A stretch of DNA of 64,000 bases from JAICYJ01 sp963737445. Its GTDB lineage: Bacteria; Actinomycetota; Thermoleophilia; Gaiellales; JAICJC01. Numbering within the stretch: position 1 is the first letter of the stretch; each line of letters starts with the position of its first letter. The notes under the pieces are model-generated. The model searched no databases and was not told where the DNA came from. It worked only from the letters and a program-made list of their open reading frames with translations. The DNA is taken from assembly GCA_963737445.1 (NCBI GenBank), contig CAVTSO010000011.1, positions 1 to 64,000 of the forward strand, given 5' to 3'. Positions 42,869-51,448 of this stretch are shown piece after piece. Both the position numbers and the translations under genes were made by a program.

Positions 42869-43515
42869 TCTCGGGCTACGCCCTGCACGGCCTCGATGCT
42901 GCCGACGAGCGGCTGGTGCTCGAGCACGTCGAGACGTGCGAGCGCTGCCGCGTGCAGCTGCGCGAGATGGAGGCGGTGGCCGCGGCGCTGGCCTTCGCCG
43001 CCCCCCAGGCCGAGCCCCCGCCGGAGCTGCGCGACCGGCTGCTGAAGGCGATCGGCCCGGAGGTGGTGCCGAGCACCCCGCCGGAGGCACCGCCAGAGCG
43101 TCGCGGCCGCTGGTCGTGGTGGCCGCGCTTCTCGGCGGCGGCCGTGCCGGTGCTGGGCGTGGCGGTGATCGCGCTCGCGGTCTGGAACATCTCGCTGCGC
43201 GGCGACGTCAAGGACGCCGACGTGCGGTCGGTGGCGCCGATCGCGAACGTGGGCAGCGTGGTCTCGTTCAGCGGTGGGCAGGCCACGGTCTTCGGCGGGC
43301 TGAAGCCGGCGCCGGCCGATCACACCTACGAGGCCTGGGTGATCCCCAAGGGCGAGACCGTGCCAGAGGCGGCGGGCACGTTCGCGGGCGGCAACGACAT
43401 GTCGTTCACGCTCACGCGCAACGCCTCGGCCGGCGACACGATCGTGATCACGCTCGAGCCGGGCGCGGGCGGCTCGGCGCCGAAGGGCCCGGTCGTGGGC
43501 AAGACGTCGATTTAG
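42847..43515 (+). CDS. Anti-sigma factor, RskA-type
   Basis: A 222-residue membrane protein. The cytoplasmic N-terminus has a zinc-binding anti-sigma motif (EHVETCERCRVQL, H-x3-C-x2-C), followed by a single membrane span (VPVLGVAVIALAVWNI, about residues 100-118) and an external RskA domain (FGGLKPAPADHTYEAWVIPKGE). It sequesters the sigma factor and is probably removed by regulated proteolysis; the YlbL-like or rhomboid proteases are elsewhere in the window. The GTG start overlaps the sigma gene by 22 bp, ensuring matched synthesis. Confidence 0.9.
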   Translation: MEHVDELISGYALHGLDAADERLVLEHVETCERCRVQLREMEAVAAALAFAAPQAEPPPELRDRLLKAIGPEVVPSTPPEAPPERRGRWSWWPRFSAAAVPVLGVAVIALAVWNISLRGDVKDADVRSVAPIANVGSVVSFSGGQATVFGGLKPAPADHTYEAWVIPKGETVPEAAGTFAGGNDMSFTLTRNASAGDTIVITLEPGAGGSAPKGPVVGKTSI

Positions 43516-43518
43516 CGA

Positions 43519-43971
43519 CTACCGCACCAGGAACGCCAGCGTGCCGGCCACGATGCTGGCCGAGATCACCACGCGTGCGCTGCGGGCGGGGTCGGGCAGC
43601 TGCAGCGACACCGAGATCGGCTCGCGCTTGCGGGCCTGGCGGCGACGCGTCAGCCGCAGCCGCGCGGCCGCGGACGCGCGCTGGGCGGTCGGCGCGAGCA
43701 GCTCGTCGACCCGGAACGGCCCGTGCGGATCCTGGTCGTGGCCGTGGTCGAGGCAGATGAACCCGGTTCGCGACTCGGCTACTTCACCCAGGCAGCGGGG
43801 ACAGGCCTGGGCGGCCGGCTGGAACGGCTGCCAGCGGCCGCGGCCGCAGCGCCGCCGGTCGGCGCTGGTCAGGAGCTGATGGGCCTTCCACGTCCCGTGC
43901 TCGTCGCACGTGCCCGCGGGTGCCGGCCGGATGCAGACCGGGCACAGGTGACCGCGCGCGGCCAGCGTCAA
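43519..43971 (-). CDS. Zinc-ribbon membrane protein of unknown function
   Basis: A protein of about 150 residues with two Cys pairs (LCPVCIRPAPAGTCDEHG and CPRCLGEVAESRTG, plus FICLDHGHD), a basic middle (RLRLTRRRQARKREP) and a C-terminal hydrophobic segment (VVISASIVAGTLAFLV). TTG 43971 overlaps the asd stop as TTGA, the only start that does not invade asd far. It resembles tail-anchored zinc-ribbon proteins but I do not recognise a family. Confidence 0.6.
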   Translation of the reverse strand: MTLAARGHLCPVCIRPAPAGTCDEHGTWKAHQLLTSADRRRCGRGRWQPFQPAAQACPRCLGEVAESRTGFICLDHGHDQDPHGPFRVDELLAPTAQRASAAARLRLTRRRQARKREPISVSLQLPDPARSARVVISASIVAGTLAFLVR

Positions 43972-45005
43972 GCCACACGCTCCTGCTGGGGGACACGGAT
44001 CAGGTTGCGCTGCACTAGCAGCTCGGCGATCTGCACGCCGTTCAGCGCAGCTCCCTTGCGCAGGTTGTCGGCGACCACCCACAGCGCCAGCCGGTTGCGG
44101 CGCGAGCCGTCCTCGCGGATGCGGCCGACCAGCACGTCGTCGCCGCCGGCGGCTTCGCTGGGCATCGGATAACGAGCCGCGGAAGGGTCGTCCACCACGC
44201 GGACGCCGGGCGCGGCCTCCAGCAGCTGCCGGGCCTCGTCGGCGGTCAGCGGCCGCTCCGTCTCGATCCAGACCGCCTCGGAGTGCGAACGCCACACCGG
44301 CACGCGCACGCAGGTGGCGCTGATGCCGATGCTGTCGTCCCCCAGGATCTTGTGGGTCTCCTTGATCAGCTTGGTCTCCTCGAAGGTGTCGGGCCCGTCG
44401 AAGGCGTCGCAGTGCGGCAGCACGTTGAACGCGATCGGGTGAGGGTACACCGTCGCCTGGACATCGCCACCCCCAAGCGCCGCCGCAGACTGCTCACGCA
44501 GCTCCTCCATCGCCCGCTTGCCGGTGCCCGAGACCGCCTGATAGGTGGCGACCGTGACGTTGCTGATGCGGGCCTGGTCGTGCAGCGGCTTCAGCGCCAC
44601 CACCAGCTGGATGGTGGAGCAGTTGGGGTTGGAGATGATGCCGCGGTGGCCGTCGGCCGCCTCCGGGTTCACCTCGGGCACGACCAGCGGCACCTGCGCG
44701 TCCATGCGGAACGCGCTGGACTTGTCGATCACCATGCAGCCCCGCTTCACCGCCTCCGGCGCGTAGCGCCTGGAGGTGCCGGCGCCGGCCGAGAACAGGG
44801 CCAGGTCGAAGCCCGCCAGCCCCTCGTCGGTCAGCTCCCGTACCTCCAGCTGCTCGCCGGCGAAGCCGACCCGGCTGCCGGCGGAGCGGGCGGACGCGAA
44901 CGGCACCACCTCGGCCGCCGGGAACCCGCGCTCGGCCAGGATCGCCAGCACCTCGGGGCCGACCGCGCCGGTCGCCCCCACCACGGCCACGCGCGGATCA
45001 GGCAT
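43968..45005 (-). CDS. asd: Aspartate-semialdehyde dehydrogenase
   Basis: A 345-residue enzyme reducing aspartyl phosphate to aspartate semialdehyde in lysine, threonine and methionine synthesis. Features: VAVVGATGAVGPEVLAIL (NADP loop), SNPNCSTIQLV with the catalytic Cys, YQAVSGTGKRAMEEL, and RVPVWRSHSEAVWIE with the active-site His. ATG 45005 overlaps the lysC stop by 8 bp, so the two sequential enzymes are translated together. Confidence 0.93.
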   Translation of the reverse strand: MPDPRVAVVGATGAVGPEVLAILAERGFPAAEVVPFASARSAGSRVGFAGEQLEVRELTDEGLAGFDLALFSAGAGTSRRYAPEAVKRGCMVIDKSSAFRMDAQVPLVVPEVNPEAADGHRGIISNPNCSTIQLVVALKPLHDQARISNVTVATYQAVSGTGKRAMEELREQSAAALGGGDVQATVYPHPIAFNVLPHCDAFDGPDTFEETKLIKETHKILGDDSIGISATCVRVPVWRSHSEAVWIETERPLTADEARQLLEAAPGVRVVDDPSAARYPMPSEAAGGDDVLVGRIREDGSRRNRLALWVVADNLRKGAALNGVQIAELLVQRNLIRVPQQERVA

Positions 45006-45501
45006 GCGCCGCCCCGCTCTGGGCCAGCTCCAGCTCGACCTGGAACGCATCGTGCAGCGCCAGCACCGCCTCGTCCACCCTGTCGCGGGCGATCACGCAG
45101 GACACCTTGATCGGGGAGGTGGCGATCATGCGCACGTTGATGCCGTGGTCGGCCAGGGTCTGGAACATGCGCGCCGCCACCCCCGGATGGCTCTTCATGC
45201 CGGCGCCGATCATGCTGATCTTGCCGGCCGTGTCGTCCACGCCCCAGTGCAGCCCCAGATCACGGCAGAGCCCCTCGATGGTGTCGGTCATCAGCGGCAG
45301 GTCGTCGCGCGGGATCGAGAACGTGACGTCGGCGTCACCGTGGGTGACGGCGTTCTGGATGATCGTGTCGACGTTGATGCCGGCGGTGGCCACGGCATTG
45401 AAGATGCCGGCCGCCGTGCCGGGCTTGTCGGGCACGTCGGTCAGCGTCACGTACGCCTCGTCGACGGTGTGGGTGATGCCGGAGATGATCGCGTCTTCCA
45501 T
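44998..45501 (-). other. Internal translation start for aspartate kinase beta subunit
   Basis: Within lysC, an in-frame ATG at 45501 (MEDAIISGITHT) is preceded by GGGAGGA (45509-45515) about eight bases upstream. Corynebacterium-type alpha2-beta2 aspartokinases make a regulatory beta subunit from an internal start at this point. The product would be 167 residues, containing both ACT domains. Confidence 0.65.
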
Positions 45502-46260
45502 GCTCGGGTCCTCCCGTATCCATGTCCCCTCCGTGCCGGAGAAGGTCGAACGAACGTGGATCGGAACGCCGTGGTTGCGGGCGAACTCCACCGATCGTAG
45601 CTGCAGCACGCGCGCGCCCGATCCGGCCATCTCGAGCATCTCCAGAGGCGACACCCTGGCCAGCTTGCGCGCGTCCGGCACGATCCGGGGGTCGGCCGTG
45701 TAGACGCCCTCGACGTCGGTGTAGATCTCGCAGTCGCCCCCCAGCGCTGCCGCCAGCGCCACGGCGGTCAGGTCGGACGCGCCGCGGCCCAGCGTGGTCA
45801 CGTCGTAGGCCGTGGACACGCCCTGGAAGCCGGCCACAAGCACGATCATGCCCGCGTCCAGCGCCTCCGTGATCCGCTTCGGCCGGATGTCCACGATCTT
45901 CGCGTTCGTGTGCCGGGTGTCGGTGACGATGCCGGCCTGCGACCCCGTCAGCGACACGGCCCGGTGGCCCATGTCCTCGATCGCCATCGCGCAGAGGGCG
46001 GCCGTGATGCGCTCCCCTGTGGAGAGCAGCATGTCCATCTCGCGCGGGTGCGGGCGCGGCGACACCTCGGCCGCCAGCGCGGCCAGCGTGTCTGTGGTCT
46101 CGCCCATCGCCGATACCACGCCGACGGTCGGGCGGCCGGTCTCGTGGGTCGCGACCATGCGCCGGGCGACGCTGCGGATCTTGTCGGTGTCGGCGACGGA
46201 GGTGCCGCCGAACTTCATCACGTTGACGCGCCCGACCTGTACGGGTGCAGGGTCTTTCAC
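44998..46260 (-). CDS. lysC: Aspartate kinase (alpha subunit)
   Basis: A 420-residue aspartokinase that phosphorylates aspartate in the first step of the aspartate family pathway. The kinase domain shows VMKFGGTSVAD, LLSTGERITAALCA, GFQGVST and TTLGRGASDLTAVALA; two ACT domains (about residues 270-340 and 350-415) sense lysine or threonine. Its GTG lies exactly six bases after TACACT (46267-46272), so it has a leaderless promoter inside the larger housekeeping operon. An internal start for a beta subunit is visible at 45501. Confidence 0.94.
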   Translation of the reverse strand: MKDPAPVQVGRVNVMKFGGTSVADTDKIRSVARRMVATHETGRPTVGVVSAMGETTDTLAALAAEVSPRPHPREMDMLLSTGERITAALCAMAIEDMGHRAVSLTGSQAGIVTDTRHTNAKIVDIRPKRITEALDAGMIVLVAGFQGVSTAYDVTTLGRGASDLTAVALAAALGGDCEIYTDVEGVYTADPRIVPDARKLARVSPLEMLEMAGSGARVLQLRSVEFARNHGVPIHVRSTFSGTEGTWIREDPSMEDAIISGITHTVDEAYVTLTDVPDKPGTAAGIFNAVATAGINVDTIIQNAVTHGDADVTFSIPRDDLPLMTDTIEGLCRDLGLHWGVDDTAGKISMIGAGMKSHPGVAARMFQTLADHGINVRMIATSPIKVSCVIARDRVDEAVLALHDAFQVELELAQSGAAHA

Positions 46261-46284
46261 CCGTGCAGTGTAAAGGGGGGTGTC

Positions 46285-47643
46285 CTAGGACATGGTCGCC
46301 AGGATGCCTGTCAGGTCGGACACCGTGGTGCGCGGGTTGATGATCGCAAACCGCGTGCAGGGCTCGCCCTCGTGCGTCGTGGGGGTGACGAAGGCGTATC
46401 CCTGGTCGAGCAGCCGCTGCGTCCAGGCGGCGTAGTCCTCGGCCGTCCACCCGACCCGCTTGAATGTGAGCACGGTCAGGTCGGGCTCCACCAGCAGCTC
46501 CAGGTAGGGGCGGCTGCGGATCTCGTCTGCGCCGCGGCGCGCCACCTGCAGCGTCGACTCGATCGCGTCGCGGTAGCTGTCGCTGCCGTGCATGGCCAGC
46601 GAGAACCAGAACGGCAGACCGCGGGCGCGGCGGGACAGGTGCACTCCGTAGTCGGACGGGTTCCACTCGCCGGCTTCGTTGATCGCGTCGAGGTAGCCGG
46701 CGTGCTGCGTGTGCGCGCGGCGCGCCACCTCGGGGTCGCGGTAGACCAGCGCGCAGCAGTCGAACGGGCCGAACAGCCACTTGTGCGGGTCGACGATGAA
46801 GCTGTCGGCGTGCTCGATGCCGGTGAACAGGTGCCGCGCCGAGGGAGCGGCCAGGGCGGCGCCGCCGTAGGCGCCGTCGACGTGGAACCAGAGACCGTAC
46901 TCGCGGCAGACCTGGGCGATGCCGGCCAGGTCGTCGACGACGCCTAGGTTCGTGGTGCCGGACGTGGCCACGGCCGCGAACACCCCGTCGGAGCCCTCGC
47001 GCACCAGCGCCTCGCGCAGGGCGGGCCCGGTCATGCGGCCGCGCTCGTCCGCCTGAACCAGCAGCGGGTCGACGTCCATCACCTCGCGGAGCGCGTAGAC
47101 GACGGAGCTGTGGGTCTGGTCGGTGACGGCCGCCCGCAGGCGCGGCGGCGGTGCGGCGCCGAGGCGCTCGCGCATGCCGTGACGGGCCGCCACCAGCGCC
47201 GACAGGTTGCCGACCGTGCCGCCCTGCACGAAGCAGCCGCCGGCCTCGGCCGGCATGCCCACCAGGTCGGCGATCCAGCGCAGCGCCTGGTTCTCGGCGT
47301 AGACGGCGCCGGAGCTCTCCAGCCAGCTGCCGCCGTAGAGCGATGAGACGCTCAGCACCAGGTCGAACAGGGTCGCAGCTTCGGTCGGGGCGCCGGGGAT
47401 GAAGGCCAGGTAGCGGGGGTGGTCGACCGACATCGTGGCCGGGGCCAGCACGTCGGTCCAGACGCGCAGGGCCTGCTCGCCGCCGAGGCCGGACGGCGTG
47501 ATCGTCTGGCCGGCCCGCCGGCCCAGCTCCTGCGCGTCCACCGGCCCGTCCAGCGGCGCGTCCATCCGCAGCCGGTCGAGGGCGATCCGCATCATCGACT
47601 GGGCCAGCGCCTCCGTCTCCTGGGAGTAGCGGTGCATGTCCAT
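46285..47643 (-). CDS. Pyridoxal-phosphate-dependent decarboxylase (aromatic/group II)
   Basis: A group II PLP decarboxylase of about 452 residues. It contains SGAVYAENQALRWIADLVG, the substrate-loop region TDQTHSSVVYAL, ATSGTTNLGVVDDL, HVDGAYGGAAL and the PLP lysine in VDPHKWLFGPFDCC. Family members decarboxylate aromatic amino acids, glutamate or diaminobutyrate; the substrate is not clear. ATG 47643 follows TAGAGT (47652-47657) by eight bases. A GTG at 47697 overlapping the recR stop would add 18 residues and is a credible alternative. It interrupts the usual recR-lysC neighbourhood. Confidence 0.88.
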   Translation of the reverse strand: MDMHRYSQETEALAQSMMRIALDRLRMDAPLDGPVDAQELGRRAGQTITPSGLGGEQALRVWTDVLAPATMSVDHPRYLAFIPGAPTEAATLFDLVLSVSSLYGGSWLESSGAVYAENQALRWIADLVGMPAEAGGCFVQGGTVGNLSALVAARHGMRERLGAAPPPRLRAAVTDQTHSSVVYALREVMDVDPLLVQADERGRMTGPALREALVREGSDGVFAAVATSGTTNLGVVDDLAGIAQVCREYGLWFHVDGAYGGAALAAPSARHLFTGIEHADSFIVDPHKWLFGPFDCCALVYRDPEVARRAHTQHAGYLDAINEAGEWNPSDYGVHLSRRARGLPFWFSLAMHGSDSYRDAIESTLQVARRGADEIRSRPYLELLVEPDLTVLTFKRVGWTAEDYAAWTQRLLDQGYAFVTPTTHEGEPCTRFAIINPRTTVSDLTGILATMS

Positions 47644-47693
47644 CGCTGCGCACTCTACGGCGTCGGAGAAGGGTCTGACTGCGGCCTTCGCGC

Positions 47694-48284
47694 TCACATC
47701 TCGCGGCGGCCGCTGAACGCGCGGCCCAGGGTGACCTCGTCGGCGTACTCGAGATCGCCGCCCACCGGCAGCCCGCTGGCCAGCCGCGTCACCCGGCAGC
47801 GGCCGCGCAGCCGGTCGGCGATGTAGACGGCGGTGGCCTCGCCGGTCATCGTCGGGTTGGTCGCCAGCACCACCTCGACGGCACCGTTTGCCTCAACCCG
47901 CCGCAGCAGCTCGGCGATCCGAAGGTGCTCGGGGTCAACGCCGTCGATCGGCGACAGCGCGCCGCCCAGCACGTGGTAGACGCCACGGTACTCGTGGGTG
48001 CGCTCGACCGCCACCACGTCGCTCGGGTCCTCGACCACGCAGATCACGGTGCGGTCGCGACGGGCATCCGCGCAGATCGAGCAGAGCGGCCCCTCCGCGA
48101 GGTTGAAGCACTCCTCGCAGACGCCGATCTTCTCCTTCACCTCGCGGATCGCGTCGGCCAGCGCCAGCGCCTGGTCGGGCGTCGAGCGCAGGATGTAGAA
48201 GGCCAGCCGCTGGGCCGTACGCCGCCCGATGCCGGGCAGGCGGGCCAGCTGTGTGATCAGGTTCTCGACTGCGGGTGAGTACAC
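47694..48284 (-). CDS. recR: Recombination mediator RecR
   Basis: A 196-residue RecR of normal length, acting with RecF/RecO to load RecA. An N-terminal helix-hairpin-helix (LARLPGIGRRTAQRLA), a Cys4 zinc finger (CEECFNLAEGPLCSICAD) and a Toprim domain (VICVVEDPSDVVAVE, ATNPTMTGEATA) are all present, ending with the typical LPVGGDLEYADEVTLGRA. The start is GTG 48284. It follows ybaB in a dnaX-ybaB-recR operon. Confidence 0.95.
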   Translation of the reverse strand: MYSPAVENLITQLARLPGIGRRTAQRLAFYILRSTPDQALALADAIREVKEKIGVCEECFNLAEGPLCSICADARRDRTVICVVEDPSDVVAVERTHEYRGVYHVLGGALSPIDGVDPEHLRIAELLRRVEANGAVEVVLATNPTMTGEATAVYIADRLRGRCRVTRLASGLPVGGDLEYADEVTLGRAFSGRREM

Positions 48285-48306
48285 GCTCGGGAGCTAGGCC
48301 ATCCCC

Positions 48307-48630
48307 TCACATACCAGGCAGGCCGAGCCCGCCCATGCCGCCCAGCTGCCCCATCATCTTCTGCTGCTGCAGCTGCTGGGCCGCGGTGATCGCACCGTTG
48401 ACGGCCGACACGAGCAGATCCTGCAGCATCTCCGGATCGTCAGGATCGATCGCCTCCGGCTTGATCGTGATGTCGGCCACCTCGAGCGCGCCCGACACCT
48501 TCACCGTCACCGCTCCGCCGCCGGCGGAGTGCTCGACGTAGGCCGTCTTCAGCTCCTCCTGCGCCTTCTCCATCTGCGCCTGCATCTGTCCCAGCTGCGC
48601 CATCATCTTGTTCGGGTCCATCTTGGTCAA
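48307..48630 (-). CDS. ybaB: YbaB/EbfC-family nucleoid-associated protein
   Basis: A 107-residue YbaB/EbfC protein, a small dimeric DNA-binding protein normally encoded between dnaX and recR, as here. ALEVADITIKPEAIDPDDPEML is the family core; the N-terminus is rich in Met and Gln (MMAQLGQMQAQMEKAQEEL, coiled-coil) and the C-terminus is a Gln/Gly/Met tail. TTG 48630 has AAGGAG seven bases upstream; ATG 48621 is the alternative. Confidence 0.93.
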   Translation of the reverse strand: MTKMDPNKMMAQLGQMQAQMEKAQEELKTAYVEHSAGGGAVTVKVSGALEVADITIKPEAIDPDDPEMLQDLLVSAVNGAITAAQQLQQQKMMGQLGGMGGLGLPGM

Positions 48631-48645
48631 CGCCCTGCTCCTTGG

Positions 48646-50322
48646 TCAGACCTCATGTGCGTCGAACTCCTCCGTGAGGCGCGAGACCAGCTCGTCCTCG
48701 GTCACCTGTGCGGCCGGTGCGGCGGCCACCTCGGGTGCGTCCTGGGCGTCCTCCGCGCCCAGCACCACGAACCGCACGCGCGGGCTGCCGCCAAGCGCCT
48801 GGCCGACCACGTCGCTGATCGTCTGCAGGTTCTGTGGTGCCTCGATGATGCTCTTGGCGAACGCCTTCGATGCCGTCAGGCCCAGCACCAGGGTGTCGTC
48901 CTCGTAGGACACCGGGCGGGCGGACTGCACCAGCGAGTGAAGCGGCGCCGAGCGGCGCCCGATCTCGGGCACGATCGCCTCCGACCAGCGCGCGCTCACC
49001 TGCTCCAGGGTGGCCGGCTCCGCCACCGCGGTGGAGATGGGCGCCGCCGCCGCCTCGGGCTCGGCCTCCGGATCGGGGTCGGGGTCGGCCGACGGTGCGG
49101 GAACGGGCGGTGGGGCCGGAGCGGCGGCTGCGACCGGCGCGGCCGGTGCGGCGACCGGGGGCGGCTTCGGCGGCGCGGACGACGTGCCGTCCGACTCCAG
49201 CTGGGACAGGCGCTGGTCGAGCGCCTCCAGCGCCAGCTCATTGGCCGGGCGCGACACCTTGACCAGCGCCAGCTCCAGCGGCAGGCGCGGGTCGCCGCCC
49301 TCCTTGACGTCGTCGACGACGGTGCGCAGCAGGTCGATCAGGCGCACCACCGCGCGCGGGCTGACCGCCTCGGCCTGCTCGCGCATGCGCTCCTGCTCGT
49401 AGTCAGACAGCCCCAGGTCGAGCGGCGGCTGGCCCAGCTGCTGGGTCAGGAACAGGCCCCGCAGGTGCCCGAGCAGGCCGGTCGTGAACGAGGCCAGGTC
49501 GGTACCCGACTCGGCCAGGTCGTCGACCAGGCGCAGGAGGGCGGCGGCGTCGCCCGCCCCGACCAGGTCGATCGCGCCGAACAGCGATGCCTCGTCGGCG
49601 GTGCCGAGCAGCGCGCGTACGTCCTCCGCGCCGATGGCGGCGCTCTGAGCGGTGGACAGCTGGTCGAGGATGGTGACGCCGTCGCGGAAGCTGCCGCCCG
49701 CGGCACGGGCAACCAGCTGCACGGCGGCGGCGTCGATCTCGATCCCCTCGGCCGTCGCGATCCGGCGCAGCACCTCGGAGATCTCGCCCAGCCCCGGCCG
49801 CTGGAACACGAACCGCTGGCAGCGGCTGCGGATGGTCGGCAGCATCGCCTGCAGCTCGGTCGTGCAGAGCACGAACACGACGTGGTCGGGCGGCTCCTCC
49901 AGCGTCTTCAGGACGGCGTTCGAGGCCTCCTTGGTGAGCATGTGCGCCTCGTCCACGATGTAGACCTTCATGCGGCCGCGTGCCGGCCGCAGCGCCACCC
50001 GGTCGCGGATCTCGCGGATGTCGTCGATGCCGCGGTGGCTGGCCGCGTCCATCTCGATCACGTCGATGGCGGTGGCGTCGTGGATGCTGCGACACGACTC
50101 GCAGACCAGGCAGGGCGTGACGGTCGGCCCCTGCTCGCAGTTGATCGACTTGGCCAGGATCTTGGCCATGGAGGTCTTGCCGGTGCCGCGTGGGCCGGCG
50201 AACAGGTACGCGTGCGCCACCCGATCGAGCTCGACGGCGTTTCGGAGCGTCTGCACGACGTGCGCCTGCCCGACCACCTGGCCGAAGTCCTGCGGGCGAT
50301 GGGTGCGGTAGAGAGCTGACAC
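48646..50322 (-). CDS. dnaX: DNA polymerase III subunits gamma/tau
   Basis: A 558-residue clamp-loader ATPase subunit. AAA+ motifs: GPRGTGKTSMAKILA (Walker A), VYIVDEAHMLTKEASNA (Walker B) and TIRSRCQRFVF (sensor/arginine region), with a zinc knuckle (CLVCESCRS). After about residue 370 a Pro/Ala-rich linker leads to a C-terminal tau-like domain (LVQSARPVSYEDDTLVLG). No obvious frameshift slippery site for a separate gamma form. GTG 50322 is seven bases after TAAGCT, suggesting a leaderless mRNA. Confidence 0.94.
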   Translation of the reverse strand: MSALYRTHRPQDFGQVVGQAHVVQTLRNAVELDRVAHAYLFAGPRGTGKTSMAKILAKSINCEQGPTVTPCLVCESCRSIHDATAIDVIEMDAASHRGIDDIREIRDRVALRPARGRMKVYIVDEAHMLTKEASNAVLKTLEEPPDHVVFVLCTTELQAMLPTIRSRCQRFVFQRPGLGEISEVLRRIATAEGIEIDAAAVQLVARAAGGSFRDGVTILDQLSTAQSAAIGAEDVRALLGTADEASLFGAIDLVGAGDAAALLRLVDDLAESGTDLASFTTGLLGHLRGLFLTQQLGQPPLDLGLSDYEQERMREQAEAVSPRAVVRLIDLLRTVVDDVKEGGDPRLPLELALVKVSRPANELALEALDQRLSQLESDGTSSAPPKPPPVAAPAAPVAAAAPAPPPVPAPSADPDPDPEAEPEAAAAPISTAVAEPATLEQVSARWSEAIVPEIGRRSAPLHSLVQSARPVSYEDDTLVLGLTASKAFAKSIIEAPQNLQTISDVVGQALGGSPRVRFVVLGAEDAQDAPEVAAAPAAQVTEDELVSRLTEEFDAHEV

Positions 50323-50397
50323 GTCTCGAAGCTTAGAGGGATCTCCAAGCGGGGCTAAGAGCGACCGTGCACCCGCCTTCGAAGTGACGTACCCGGA

Positions 50398-50530
50398 CGG
50401 TGTCGGTGACGCTGGCTCCTTCCAGGCTGACCCACGGCACCCGGGTGACGTTGCTTAGCGCTGCTTCCTTCCGGACCTGACGCGGTTCGCAAGCCTCCGT
50501 TGCGTGGGACCTGGCGATCAACACCGAACG
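50398..50530 (-). ncRNA. ffs: Signal recognition particle RNA (bacterial small type)
   Basis: On the minus strand the near-invariant domain IV sequence GTCAGGTCCGGAAGGAAGCA is present at about 50455-50475, flanked by complementary arms: CCAGG and CCCACG on the 5' side pair with CGTGGG and CCTGG on the 3' side, and GGTGT pairs with ACACC at the ends. It binds Ffh for co-translational targeting. Ends are set by the outermost pairing and are uncertain by about 10 bases. It sits just upstream of dnaX, a common position. Confidence 0.88.
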
Positions 50531-50647
50531 CACAGACCCTGATTCCGAACACGCTACCCCTCTGGGCGGGAATTCGGCCCGGCTAGAGCGGATTGCCGGT
50601 ACAGGGAACCGCTATCTCCCCGCTTAGCACGGTCGCGGAGGATGCTA

Positions 50648-51079
50648 TCAGCTTGCCGGTGTCGCCCGCTCCTCCGCCTCGCGCAGGCGGCGTGCCAGGA
50701 TCTTCGCGACCTTGACGGCGATCTGCGGATGCTGCTCGAGCAGCGGCGTGAACTGCCAGGAGGTGAGGCCGAACGCGCGCACGGGAGACTCGGCGATCAC
50801 CGACGCCGTACGGCGGCCGCCGCCCTCGTCCAACAGCGCCACCTCGCCAAACGAAGCGCCCGGGCCCAGCGTGCCGCGGCGCTCTCCGTGCGCCTCGACG
50901 CGAGCGGTGCCCTCAGCGATCACAAAGAATCCGATGCCGCCCTCGCCCTCGCCCACGATCACGTCACCCGTGTCGTAGCGGCGCTCCTTCGCTGCGTTGG
51001 CCACCGCCGCCAGCTCCCCCGCCGGTAGGCCGTCGAAGAGCGGTACTCGTCCCAGGATCTCGATGCGCTCGTCTGCCAT
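50648..51079 (-). CDS. Cyclic-nucleotide-binding domain protein
   Basis: A 143-residue single cNMP-binding domain. The phosphate cassette SFGEVALLDEGGGRRTASV carries the Glu and an Arg, with two extra residues in the loop compared with the pair at 26-28 kb. There is no helix-turn-helix, so it is not a CRP homologue. GAGAGGAG five bases before ATG 51079 fixes the start; an upstream frame extension to 51109 lacks a site. It is the third cNMP protein in the window and stands alone between SRP RNA and tRNA-Ser. Confidence 0.85.
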   Translation of the reverse strand: MADERIEILGRVPLFDGLPAGELAAVANAAKERRYDTGDVIVGEGEGGIGFFVIAEGTARVEAHGERRGTLGPGASFGEVALLDEGGGRRTASVIAESPVRAFGLTSWQFTPLLEQHPQIAVKVAKILARRLREAEERATPAS

Positions 51080-51171
51080 GCCACTCCTCTCTTTGCGGGC
51101 GGAGCGCATAGTACAGCGGACTGGGCACCCGCGAGCAAGGGGCTGCGACGCGATGTCATACTTGGGTCACA

Positions 51172-51261
51172 GGAGAGGTGTCCGAGTTGGCTTAAGGAGC
51201 GCGACTGGAAATCGCGTAACGGGGGATTCCTCGTTCGCGGGTTCGAATCCCGCCCTCTCCG
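51172..51261 (+). tRNA. tRNA-Ser (GGA)
   Basis: A 90-base tRNA with acceptor stem GGAGAGG/CCTCTCC, discriminator G, anticodon loop CTGGAAA (anticodon GGA), T-arm GGTTCGAATCC and the long variable arm expected for serine. No CCA is encoded. Confidence 0.95.
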
Positions 51262-51313
51262 TTGCACACGCGCCGCGACCATGTGCGAGTGGTCGCCGGC
51301 GCGGTTGGAACGC

Positions 51314-51434
51314 AGGTGCCGGGCACCGTCGTTACACGCGTTGCCCGGGCGTGACCTCGTCGTGACGATCGCCTGATAGAGAGGTGCCGGGCACCGTCGT
51401 AACAGCCGTGACGCGGGCGTGACCGGCCCGTGAC
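51314..51434. repeat. Two 53-bp direct repeats downstream of tRNA-Ser
   Basis: Repeats at 51314-51366 and 51382-51434 share about 43 of 53 positions. Each begins AGGTGCCGGGCACCGTCGT, containing the hairpin GGTGC-CGG-GCACC, and each ends in GGGCGTGACC with CGTGAC. They lie in the 187-bp gap between tRNA-Ser and the end of kup; no gene is seen there. They could be regulatory sites or members of a dispersed intergenic repeat family. Confidence 0.75.
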
Positions 51435-51448
51435 AGGCCGCCGGGCGC

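Noticed and set aside
45335..47653. 772-codon minus frame across lysC and the decarboxylase in another frame
   Set aside because: Arg/Gly/Pro-rich shadow; the real proteins in the alternative frames have complete catalytic motifs.
51314..51333. GGTGCCGGGCACC hairpin as a terminator
   Set aside because: Only a 5-bp stem and no T tract after it on either strand.
51262..51448. Phage or island attachment site at the 3' end of tRNA-Ser
   Set aside because: No integrase nearby and no duplication of the tRNA 3' end in the window; the repeats there do not match the tRNA.
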